From Ectocarpus siliculosus (lineage: Eukaryota; Sar; Phaeophyceae; Ectocarpales; Ectocarpaceae): 64,000 bases of DNA. The stretch spans positions 113,757 to 177,756 of the forward strand of contig FN649743.1 in NCBI GenBank assembly GCA_000310025.1, read 5' to 3'. Both the position numbers and the translations under genes were made by a program. Positions 49,801-61,800 of the stretch are shown piece after piece. A model generated the notes under the pieces. That model made no database searches, was not told the origin of the DNA, and saw only the letters and a program-made list of their open reading frames with translations. How positions within the stretch are numbered: the first letter of the stretch is position 1; every line of letters starts with the position of its first letter.

Positions 49801-52800
49801 CCGAGGTGAGCGAGAGCGCACGGGTAGAGGACGGCGGGATCGGTGACGAAGAGTTTTATTGTCTCCTGAGTTCGGTGTTGAGCACAGGATCATGTCGTCT
49901 GCTGCTGGCGACGTTTTCTTTGCGTTTGGATGCCGTGTACGGATTTAGACCCGCGCGTGAACGGTTGGCTCACGCAAATGTCTTAGCCTTTTCGTGTGAA
50001 TATTGGAGGCAAAGGGACACATGTTTTGGGGCAGTACCTTACCCGCAGTCTCTCTTCTTGCCCATGTCGCGGTTCCCCCTCACAACCCCCCCCTAATGGT
50101 GGTCGAGTAGATTATGTTGTACGGGGTCGAGAACGCTCACTCCGCGCAAAGGGGATGATGGCACGGCGTTGTGTTACAATGGTCAAGCACCCTCGAGCCC
50201 CTCCCCCCCCGGTGTTTGTCATCGGGGTGGGTTTTCGTCGCTTGGCAACGACGTTGTAAAACAAGCCATCCCCCCCGGTGTTTTTCATCGGGTTGGGTTT
50301 TCGTCGAATGGCAGTGACGTTGTAAAGCAAGCCGATCGCTTTGTGCGCTCGACCACCACAGTGCCTTTTTTTTTTTTTTGCCTTTTTTTTTTTTGCGGTA
50401 ACCATGATGGTGGTCGAGTAGATCATGTTGTGCGGGGTCGAGAACCCTCACGCCGCGCAAGGGCGATGATCGCACCACGTTGTGTTAAATTGGTTGAGCA
50501 CCCTCGGGTCAGTTACACAACGCTCATAACTGTCTGTGGAAGTGAAAGCACCAGAAAATAAATTAAGTCATTCGCAGCTCTCATCCGTACGCAAGGAAGT
50601 AAGCACAAGATGCCGAACACCTTTAGCAGGATGCAGCGCACCCTTCATGCGACTCGCCGAATACCTCACGGCGCTTCGCGCTTGGTGATATGAGAGCCTG
50701 GTCCGGTAAGAACCCGGCGTGCTCCGTCCCGGCCTTGTAGGGGTGCGAGGTCAATGGTCTAACGACTACTGCATGCACGACAATGAGTACCCCCCCCCCC
50801 CCCACCCCCCCCTCCGTGCCCTGCCGACCCATTCAAAACCATCGTGCCCTTGTCTTTGTGATCACCGACCATGTCCACCGCCCCGTCCTGATCACTCTCA
50901 CCGCCAGCATAGTGTTTCAAGGTTCACATCGAAGGCTCTAAAGAAGACCGCAGAATGAAGCCGGTCGCCCCGGTATCCGGCCGGTCGAATCGTGTGACAC
51001 AGGCGGAACATTCCATGTTGTCTCATTCTCATGCTCTCGACCGTAGAGTGGGGTGCCTGATATATACGGCCGGCTAATTCCCTTGGCGCTGTTCGACCTT
51101 TTACGTAGACCACTAGTGCGTTGTCAGCTTACGCCGGGTGCGTGTCTTCGCGTGCACTCCAGGTGGTGGTGGGCGGGTGCCACTCTCTCATGGACGTAGA
51201 CGGGGTCCTGCACGGAGACCCTCTGGAGGCGTCGGCTTTGGAGGGGATACGCTGGAACTGGGACGCCATTTCCCACACCGCCCGCCCCGACGATGGTGAA
51301 CCCGTCGTCGCTCTCGAGAGCGACGGCGGCGGCGGCAAGGGCGGCTGCGCCGATGACGATTACGACAGTGACAAGTCTACGGGCGGCGGCGACAGCAGAA
51401 AGCAGGAGGGAAAGCCTGGCGCCAAGGTCGAGAAAAAGAAGGGCGGCAGGAGGAAAACAAAGGCTAGGGGCGGAAGCGGAAACGCAGGCTCCCACGAGAG
51501 AGGGGTGGAGAAGGCGTCTGGAGACGGGGTTTCCGTCGCGGTGTGGAGGCGGTACGCGTTCAGCTCGCAGCTGCAGAGGATGAGCGTGGTGGCCGAGGTC
51601 TTCGGCGGTTCCGCCGGCCTAACAGACAAGGAGGGCGTGCCCGAGGTGAGCGGGGGCGGGCGACGGCAGCGGCGGCGGGGGGTCTGCCATTCGAGGAGGA
51701 CCCTGCGGCCGGCCGGGCCCGCGAGGTTGCCGTTGTCGGATGGATCGATTTCAGAAATTTCTGAACGGCACTTCCGAAACATGCAACACACGACTATACG
51801 TTCGACACAATGTTCGGAACAGTTGAACCAGCGCCTTGCCGTAAGCTGGAAGTAGATGCCAGTGGAATGTGGCCGGTTCTCCCATGCAAAACCGTGCGCA
51901 GGGCTTTCCCTTATTTCCACTTTTTTTCACGCCCCTTCGAGTAAGAACGCGTTTCGTGGGCCTGTTATCATGGCTTCCTCGTGCTTTTCGGTTCTACGTC
52001 TAAATGTTGTGGGTGATGTCGCGTCGTGGAGACACATGATTCCGATTGTCCTGAGCTGTTTTTGGTGGCGATCGTGGCTCCTAACCGTGGCTCGCAACCG
52101 GTGATCTGGTTGGACACTCGGATCTGCTGTTGTGCAGTAGCGGAGCCGGGGGAGTGCGCGTGACCAAACTATCGCCCTAGCAAAGAAGCCCATGCTAATC
52201 GAACTGTTGTAGACTTTGAAACACAGCGAAGTGTAGGCCGAACGGCGATGAGTGAAGGCAGCCCGGAGGCAATGACGGCGCTGGATGGGTGTTTTTTTCC
52301 TTTTTTGCTTCGCGGTGTTTTGTTGTTATTGTCGTGGTCGTCGCCGTTGTTGTTGTTGTTGTTGTTGTTCTTGCTGCTGCTGCTGCTGCTGCTGCTATTG
52401 TTGTTGTCTCATTCTTGTTGTCGCGGTGGTTGTTGCTATCGTCACGCTTCTCTTTGACGCACTTCTGCGGCTGAAATCCCAAGCAGGCGTGGGTGCTATC
52501 CAAGGGAAGTCCAGAGTCCATGAAGCCTCTGCTCGACGACGAAGTCCTGCCGGATTGGTACGAGGAGGAGTACGACCGCCTAGCCAGATCGGGCAGGAGG
52601 GTCGTCGCTCTCGCGCACCGATCACTCGGACCGTCGAAGTCGAAAGGTGGGGACACGCCTGCTGCGGCGCCTGAACGAAACCGCCCCTAGCTCCTTACCC
52701 CACCCGCAGTTTCCGCAAGAGGCAGAGAGATGGCACACCCCCCTATGTATTAGATCGAATTTAAAAAGCGTGATGGCTCCTCAACCAAGTGGGAGCACAA

Positions 52801-55800
52801 CGAGCCCGATACGTTCTCGTTCCACGGAAAGCCCTCGGCCATGTGTTTCCAAAACCACCACTTTTGGTTGTGGAGAAACTGAGCTTTGAAAATCGGTCTA
52901 ATTTGTAGGGGGGTTGCCATATTTTCCGCCTCTTGGCAGTGTCTCCGCTTTCGGCGCTTTGTGTCGAGTTGCGGGGGGCGGTCTTTTGCTGGGGGTCCTG
53001 GTGTCACTCTGACCAGGGTCGAACTGTTTGGAGAGGGATGCGATTGGCGCGTCGTTGTGAGGGCTGACGAGGAGGGAGGCGGGCGGGAGTCGGGGTCGAA
53101 AGAGATGTCGTTTGATCCCTGTTTTCTCCATGCGTCCGCACGCCTTAGATAGTTTCGCCGCCGGCACAAGACGAACGTTGTGGCCGGTCACACGAAGCGT
53201 GAGCAGGTGGAGAGAGACGAAGGAGCGCTCTGCCTGCACACTGCCGGCCGGATCGGGCCAATAACCAAGTCCTAGCATCGATGACCGCCTGGTTTTCTCG
53301 CGTGTTGTCGCCGCAGGGGCCAAGGCCGCCTTGGCGTCGCTGTCCCGAGCAGAGGCGGAAAAGGAAGGTTCCCTCGTCTTCGACGGCTTCCTGTCGTTCC
53401 ACTGCAAGACCAGGGCCGACAGCAAACGGGTGGTGAGATAGCCGCGGAAGCGAGTCTTTTATTGCTCTGTTTTGTGCCCTGTCTCTCGGTGAAATTGGTC
53501 TCTCGTGTGCGGTGTTTTTGGTTGGAGGAATACGTCGCTGTGGTTCTGCCTCGAAAGGCGACGTTCCGCGACCGTTCTTTGTTATACATTTGCCTGCTTG
53601 TCGCCGGTTTCGGTCTCTGTGTTGCTCTGGTCGTGCTGCCGCAGATCCGAGACCTGCGACATGCGGGCGGCTGTTCGGTGACCATCGTCACGGGAGACTC
53701 GGTCATGACGGCCTGCCACGTCGCCGGCGAGGTGGGGCTAGTCGGCGAGACCGATCCGGCCGCGGGGTCTTCCGAACCGTCACCATCGACGTCATCAACA
53801 GCATCAGCCAAGAAGAAAGTTGGAGGCAAGGAAGTCAAGACGACAAACGCCGAAGGAGGAGGCGAGGAAGACGACGCTGGAAGAAGAAGCGACGAGAAGC
53901 GGAAGACTCCCCTGCTGCTGACGGTTGTGCCTACGGACCACGGGGTGAGCCGTTTCGCAGAGTCTTGGCCGGACAATGAAGGGGTTGTATATATCTGCCG
54001 GCTGGGATTCACTAGTTGTCTTAGTCGCCCATGTAGCCGTTCGCATACCTGGGGCACGTGAATTGCGAAGAATGTGTATATCTTTGACCGCGTCCGTCCG
54101 ATGATCAACTCTGTTTCGCGTTTAGCGCCTGTGTGCCGTAGTTGCGCGAGTGATCGCGCACGGATCGATTTTCTCCACAGCCAAGCTAGTGCGGAAACAG
54201 ACGCCACGTCTTAGGATATCTCTCGAAGAGGCATCTTGCCATACCGCATTGAAAGTATCTCGGTGAAATGGAGCTATGAACGTCGGTCTAGCGGGCGGGC
54301 GGGGGGGTCGTACAAATTCTGTAGGTTGGTGTTTGCACACGATTATCTTTGCCGCCGGACATGCGACTGCCTGCAAACTGTGCTCCTAGCCTATCGACGC
54401 TCCGCCGACGTAACTTATTTTGCCGACCAATCAGTCGGTGCGTTTGCCCGCTAATAGCGTTTACATCGACCCTACGAGAGAGCAAGCGCCAATTTCTCCT
54501 GCATTGGCACTATTTCCTGTGAACAAACTGCGGCCGCCCGTACCCTACGATCACAATCGGCCCCCCCCCCCCCCCCCCCCCNNNNNNNNNNNNNNNNNNN
54601 NNNNNNNNNNNNNNNNNNNNNNNNNNNNNNNNNNNNNNNNNNNNNNNNNNNNNNNNNNNNNNNNNNNNNNNNNNNNNNNNNCCAGGTTACCGTCTTTTTT
54701 TTTTACCTCTGGTTTTTTTTTTGGCGGTAACCATAATGGTGGTCGAGTAGATCATGTTGTGCGGGGTCGAGAAACCTCACTCCGCGCAACGGGGGATGAT
54801 CGCACCACGTTGTGTTAAAATGGTCAAGCTTCCTCGAGGCAGTTACACAGTGCTTACAACTGTCTCTGGAAGTGAAAGCACCAGAAAATAAATTAAGTCA
54901 TACGTAGCTGTCATCCGTACGCAAGGAAGTAAGCACAAGATGCCGAACACCCTTAGCAGGATGCAGCTCACCCTTCATGCGACTCGCCAAATACCTCACG
55001 GCGCTTCGCGCTTGGTGATGTGAGAGCCTGGTCCGGTGAGAACCCGGCGTGCTCCGTCCCGGCTTTGTAGGGATGCGAGGTCAATGGTCAAACGACTACG
55101 GCATGCACGACTATGAGTACACCCCCCCCCCCCCGGTGTTTGCCATCGGGGGTTGGGTTTTCGTCGCTTGGCAACGACGTTGTAAAACAAGCCGCCCCCC
55201 TCGGTGTTTGCCATCGGGGATTGGGTTTTCGTCGCTTGGCAACGACGTTGTAAAACAGGCCAATTCACTTCGTGAACTCGGAAACCAGGTTACCGTTTTT
55301 TTTTTTTACCTCTGGTTTTTTTTTTGGCGGTAACCATAATGGTGGTCGAGTAGATCATGTTGTGCGGGGTCGAGAAACCTCACTCCGCGCAACGGGGGAT
55401 GATCGCACCACGTTGTGTTAAAATGGTCAAGCTTCCTCGAGGCAGTTACACAGTGCGTACAACTGTCTCTGGAAGTGAAAGCACCAGAAAATAGATTAAG
55501 TCATACGTAGCTCTCATCCGTACGCAAGGAAGTAAGCACAAGATGCCGAACACCCTTAGCAGGATGCAGCTCACCCTTCATGCGACTCGCCAAATACATC
55601 ACGGCGCTTCGCGCTTGGTGATGTGAGAGCCTGGTCCGGTGAGAACCCGGCGTGCTCCGTCCCGGCTTTGTAGGGATGCGAGGTCAATGGTCAAACGACT
55701 ACGGCATGCACGACTATGAGTACACCCCCCCCTTCTATCCCTCCCGGCCACACACAATCCCCTCAGGACGAACTCCGCTGGACCCCTTTGCACCCGCGCG

Positions 55801-58800
55801 CCCCCGACACCGACCAAGCAAGAGAGGCCGAGGCACAAGACTCCCTCGAGGAACCTGCGACGGACGCCGAAAAGGCAGCAGCAGCATCAGGAGGAGGGGA
55901 GGGGCTGGACGGAGACCTGGACAAGGGTATCGAGTTTAGCTGGGGAGGCATGGAAGGGTTGGCGGCGACCCACGACCTCTGCGCCACCGGACCGGCCTTC
56001 GCCCTCGCCCTCGGCGAGGAGGACCCGGCCCTCGGAAGGTCGGTGAAATTTCGGCTTCCGTGCTCTCACGGTGCCGGCGTCGTGTGCGGAAACATGACTC
56101 TCTTCGACGCTCGTTCCGTGTAATTCGCCCCCATTTAGCGCCCATTTAGCGCCGAGCTGGGTTTATTACCTCCCCCTGCTGTTGCGTTGCGTTGTGACCG
56201 AGGCCATGGCTCTTTGCGGAGGGTTGTTGAAGTGCATAGCGTCCATGACTAATGTAGACGCCAACTATGCCAACCGCCTTCAGTGTACACCCAGTTTGCT
56301 TCATATTTGAGTCCTGCTCGGGCCTAGGGTTCGCCCGGCCTAATGTCCCAGGCTCACCTCTTGGTTGTTTTACCCTACTGCTGCGGCGTGACCGACAACG
56401 TGGCGTTTGCTCTCTGTTGAAACCCGTTCCCGTAAGCTCTCGTGTTGTCGATGCTTTTGACCTGTCCCACTGGTCAGTCGATGTAGGTGCCTGGAGGTTG
56501 TTGGCTGGTGGCTTCCAACCTTTTGTGGAGGAAACATAGGGTCCCCCTCCCTGGCAGGCACTAACTACCAAGCAATACCTGGCTCGTATGTCAGCAATTC
56601 ATTCGGCGTGCCGAAACGCTCCCATTTTTCGTCTCTTTGGCCCTTTCCCGGAAAATCGAAAAAAACAGCGCCATACATCACTTCCGCGTGCTGGCGCGGA
56701 TGACCCCCGGGCTCAAGGAAGAGCTGGCGACCTTGCTCATGGAGGCCGGGAAAACCGTGCTTATGTGAGCGGCCGGGCCTGTCTTTGTTGTTGTTGTCGG
56801 CCGTTTCGTCGTCGTCGTAAATAGTCGTTTTTGCGCTCTCTCTCTCAGCGTCTTCGTAGTCCCGCCAGCGGGAGCATCGAGCTTGGTGGCTTCGACGGCG
56901 TCGCGCCTTCGCGAGGGTACCACGGAAGGCGGTCTGCGTCAATCGGACGGACCAGCACGGCGGGTGCCGGAGGGTACTGAACAGGATGAACATGGCCTAG
57001 GCCCCCAAGTCAGCAGTTGGCGTGGCGTAAGCTCTTGCGTGGCGACCGCCCCTTCGCGCGGTGGCGGTGTTCGTCCCAGTACCCATGACACGTGCCACGA
57101 ACTCGCGAGTCTCTCTGTCCTCCTTTCCGTCCCGAACGCGCACGTCGGTGTTGTTCTTTTTTTCTTCTTTTTCTTGCTTTTCAGGTGCGGGGATGGGTCG
57201 AATGACGTCGGAGCCCTCCGACGGTCCCACGTGGGACTGGCCCTCCTCAGCGGATTTGGCGACGCTAACACCGACGAGAGCAAGAGCGAGTCACCGTCTG
57301 TGACCTCTGATGGTGGGGCAACAACCAAGAACAAGGGCAAGGATGAAACCGTCAAGAGCGGCGGCGGCGGTGGCGACCGGGCCGGGGCGCTGGAGGGAAA
57401 GAACGCCGCGGAGATTTTGAAGGAGGAGCGAGAGAAGGTCCAGGTATGTACCGGGTTTTGTTCCGTGGATGTAGTAACGTCGTTTCAGTGCCGATACAGC
57501 CGCGAGAGAGAGGGGGGGGGGGGAGGGCGAGGCAAAGAGAGAGGTTTTGTTGGGGTGGTCACCGCAGTAGTGAGTGACGTCACTTGGTCATATCCTAGAA
57601 GAGCTCGACAGTCAATGCAGACGCTTTGGTGTTCGCACACACGAGCATTGTCACGAGAAACTCGGCTGTTGGAGCTTTTTTGTGCGTGTGCGCCTTTATG
57701 AGGGGTTAGCCTGTGACGTCGGTAGCTTGCCCTTGCTGGTTGGACCACTCATATGTGAGGTTGCGATATTACACGTCGACACGGGTCGTCAACGAACGGG
57801 GCTCCAGGAGAAAGATGGAGTGACAAAACCGAACGTCCGTCTTCCCGTGGGATCCGGGTGACGTATCGAAACCTAGAACACTCCGAGAGTCGTAATAATG
57901 TTGGCGTTCAGAATATGATGACAAACACACAAAACCCAGCACATCGTTGTCATTGCCATTCATTCAAGGACGTAGCCGCCTGTAGGCAGGGTGCTTCGCC
58001 ATGCTGGTAGTGGACATGGGGTGCTTCTTCCTCTTCTACTGCTTATTCGTTCCTCTTGTTGCCGTTGCTGCTGTTGCCGTTGCTGCTGTTGCTGCTGTTG
58101 CTGTTGCTGTTAGGCCCCGCGGGTTAAGTTGAAAAGGCGTGGACACACGAGGAAGACAGGCGTCGACCGGTTGCTGTAGGCCGAACCTTTCCCGCCCGTC
58201 CCACTAGAGTCCCAACTGCTGCTGTGTGGTTCGAGCCGTACCTCTTTATGTTTTACCTTTCCTTTTTTTCTCCCAGCCCGAATTGAGTGTTGATTCTCCG
58301 CTTACCCCCACTTTTGCTTCCGTGTTGTTGCTCCCTTCTTTGCACTCGGCACCACTCTCGCGTTCGAAACGTGAACTCGCACCGGAAACAGCGACCTATA
58401 TCCGTGTTTCCATGCACGGACGTGCGACTGACTTTCGTTTTTTTCTCAGGCCGACATCACGGAGGAGTTCGACCGGTTGCGCAGCGAGGGCGTCAACCCC
58501 GCCAAGGCCATGTGGAAGGCCTCCTCGGCAGCCAACAAGAAGCGGAGCATGAGGGACATCCAGCAGAAGAAAGCCTCGCACGGTGATTTCGCCGCATCGG
58601 CGGTGGCCATGTTCAAGGACACCGATACGGACGAGCAGGAGGGTGCCGACGGGGTGGTAAGTAGTAGGGGATTCCCTATTTACCGGCGTTATTTGTGCTA
58701 CCTTCGCGCGCCCTCTCTGAAAATTTTCGCGTTTGGTGTCTCATTTGCTGAATGTGGGAGGGTATTGGAGGGAGGAGGCGAGTTTGTTTCGGCTTCCGGG

Positions 58801-61800
58801 GAAGTTCAGTTGCGGGGTCAGCCTCTATCTCTCGCTCTTCTGGCAGGTTATTGTTTCGTGCTTCTGTTTGGCAGCGGTATTTTTTTTTTTTGTCACAGCA
58901 ACAACAACCACACTTAGGGCAACGCACGGTCGGAGAACTTTAGTTTGAGTGAGAGGTGAGACCGCACGGCAGGTGCCTATGAGTCTGCGAGCGACGGGGT
59001 ATGCAAGTATCACGGCGAACTAGCGAAGGAATCCAGACAGACACTCACAGGGCGTCCCTTCCTCAGACAGAGGAGCACATTCCTTGCACCACCCACCCTT
59101 TCAAGTGCTTCAACACGATCACACACACGTTGATTGTGCTGCGTTGCCGGCGTATTTTGCCGATGGGACCGAACTCCGAAAACGCCTTTTGTGCCAGGTG
59201 AAAACCGGGGATGCTTCCCTCGCGGCCCCGTTTACCTCGAAGAAGCCCAGCATCGTAGCCGTGGTGGACGCTGTGCGGCAAGGAAGGTGCGAGGGCCAAC
59301 TGCACTTTGTTGTTTGCCGCTGGCTGCGGTTTCCGTTTGACTTCGGTGTCGTAAAAGCGCCGCGTCGGTGGTACTACTGCCCGCTTGCTTGTCGTTCCCA
59401 CGAGGGTTTTGGGTGCCCCGGTGCGTGACGAAGCCACCAGCTGTGCTGGTTGTCGTTGTCACCGCCAGTAATGTGTTCTGTGGTCTCGCGTGGTCATGCT
59501 AATGCAATAGCGCATGTTGCCCAGCTGTTGGCGTTGGTGTGCTGCACCGGAGTTGATTACTCCCCTTTTCGGTCTAACGAGTGTTAGGGCCCCTCACTTT
59601 TGCGCTTGGGGTTTTTCTAGTGGGGCAGACACTACGTGCTCTCGATTAGCCGTACTTCTCTCAGTCACGCTACACACCTTAGTGTTTTGTCAAAACTTGT
59701 TTTTTGGCACGGAAACCACTGATCAGGATGTTATTCGTATGCAAAGACAATCATGACAGCAAGTACACAGCAGCGACAACAACTAACTGCTGTTTGTTGT
59801 GTCGACCCGCGGAGGGCACTTCCTCTTGCGTGTTCAGGCTGCAAGAAGCCGGTTTCATGTCTTGTCGCCCAGCATACTCTTATTGCACTTCGTGCGTGTC
59901 CAGTTTGACGTCATCTTTCCGGGAGCTTTCCCTCAAGAAGGGAATCGTGGTACCGGACCTCACGTGATCAATTCAACAATACCCCCCACCCGCCCTCCCA
60001 ACGCATCGTCATTGCTGCCCCCCCGCCCCCTTACCCAACCAATCTTCAGGTGCACGCTGGCGGCCGTGCTTCACACCTACCAGATGGTGGCTCTGCACGC
60101 TCTCTTCAGCTCCTACACCAGCTCCGTCCTGTACCTCATGAAAGTCAGGTACGGGCGCGTGCTGAGGCCATTGGGCTCTTATGGCTGCCCGACCAACCGT
60201 AACCTGCCTGCGGCTGTCAAGTGTTGTCGAAGCAGTTCCTGCAGTGAAGCCTTACGCCAGGCCCGCTTTTCTAGCCCCACCTTCCCCCATCATAGTGCAG
60301 TTCGGTTTGTTTGATTGCCGGGAGGCGTGGTTTTGCGGGACCCTCAGGAAACGTCCGGATCCGTTCCATCGAGCGTCGTTCGTACGCCATAAAGTAAGAT
60401 ATCTGCCAGGCCTAAAAAGCGCTACGCCGTCTTGGAAGAGGCTGTGTCCCGCAGGTCTACTTCGCGAGCGGCAACCGCGTACCACCGCTTGCGGGCCTCC
60501 CTCGGTGCAATTCCGGCTCGTCTTGCGTACCCTTGTGCCGACTTTCCCGCAAGCAACCCGCAAGCAATATCTTCTGCGTGCCCCCTCCCTCCACCCCTGC
60601 AGTTTCAAGAGAGAAACCGAACAGGCGCGCTCGAATACGCGAAAGCGCCACCATTCAAAGAAAGCTGCGTATGTTGGTACCTCGACCCCCACCCCCCCCC
60701 AGGTGGCCGCAGCGACCGCTGGTCGTGAGCTCGTTGATGTTCGCGCCGCTGAGCGTCGCTCTAGCCTGCCCGGGGACACCGGAAGACATGTCCCCGATAC
60801 GCCCGCCGAGCTCCGTCTTTCACAAGTCGACCTTCTTGTCCCTCTTGGGGCAGGCGGGCATTCACGTGGGCAGCATGGCGTTTGCCGTCTGGGCGGCCAA
60901 GGCGCACTCCCCCTCGGAGGTGAGCTTTTCCGGCAGATCTCCCACGCGTTTGGCTTCTTTTCTTTTGAGCCCACCATGTCAGCGTTATGTTTTTCATGAC
61001 TGGTGTCTCGACTTGTTTCTTCTTTTGGTCGTCTTGGCTGTGTGTGGCTGTGTGTGTGTGTTTTATGTTTTGCTTGTCGTTTGTTGTCCTTTGGCTTGCG
61101 CGCGCATGACCTTGTTTCGGAACGTTTCTCTCCTCGTGCTTGCCTTAACGCACCCCCTCCTCCTCACCCCGTAGCTTTTGGTCGTGGTTGGTTTGCTACA
61201 GTCTATTGTCGTAGTAATACTGGTATTGGTTGGTATTTTCTGTGAATTTGCGTGTGGTAACAGCAGGAGTACCATTAGTAGTAGCAGCAACGGTGTTGCT
61301 GTTTTATTTTTCGTCTTCATCTTGTTCCTTATTTTCTGCTCATGCTCCTCGAAGTCCCTGCCGGTGGCCGAAGTGAAGGGTTTGCTTGGCCCCAAGTTTG
61401 TGCCGAACCTGGTTAGCAACGCCGTCTTCCTGCTGGCTACTATCCAGAGCATTTCGGTGTCGATCGTAAACTTCAAGGGGCGTCCATTCATGTCAGGTGA
61501 GATGCAAGTGTCACGTTGTCTGCGGTACGGTTACTTATCGCTCTTGGAGGGGCACGCGTGTTTTCGGTGGTTGCCGGGCGTTGAGTTATGCACATATGTT
61601 TGTGGGCGCTACGGTTGTCTCCGTTGCCCTTGGTGTACCACCCCCTTCTTTATCTCTCTCTTGAATTTTGATTCAGTTGGTCGGACGCGCGCTAGTTGTG
61701 GGTGTCATCGGCTGCGATTTATGGCGCTCGACAATGAACAGGCGCCAGCCTTGAAGCGGCATAAATGGCGGGCAATTTTTGGGTTGTGTTTATGGGTGCG

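Noticed and set aside
50093-55730. Regularly repeated blocks that could suggest a CRISPR array
   Set aside because: Repeats are hundreds of bases long, tandem or dispersed in introns of a eukaryotic gene, with no unique spacers of constant size.
60432-60702. Frame after a cccgcag acceptor as an ATPase exon
   Set aside because: Its translation does not match the family, whereas the acceptor at 60703 continues the M6-M7 region exactly and in phase.
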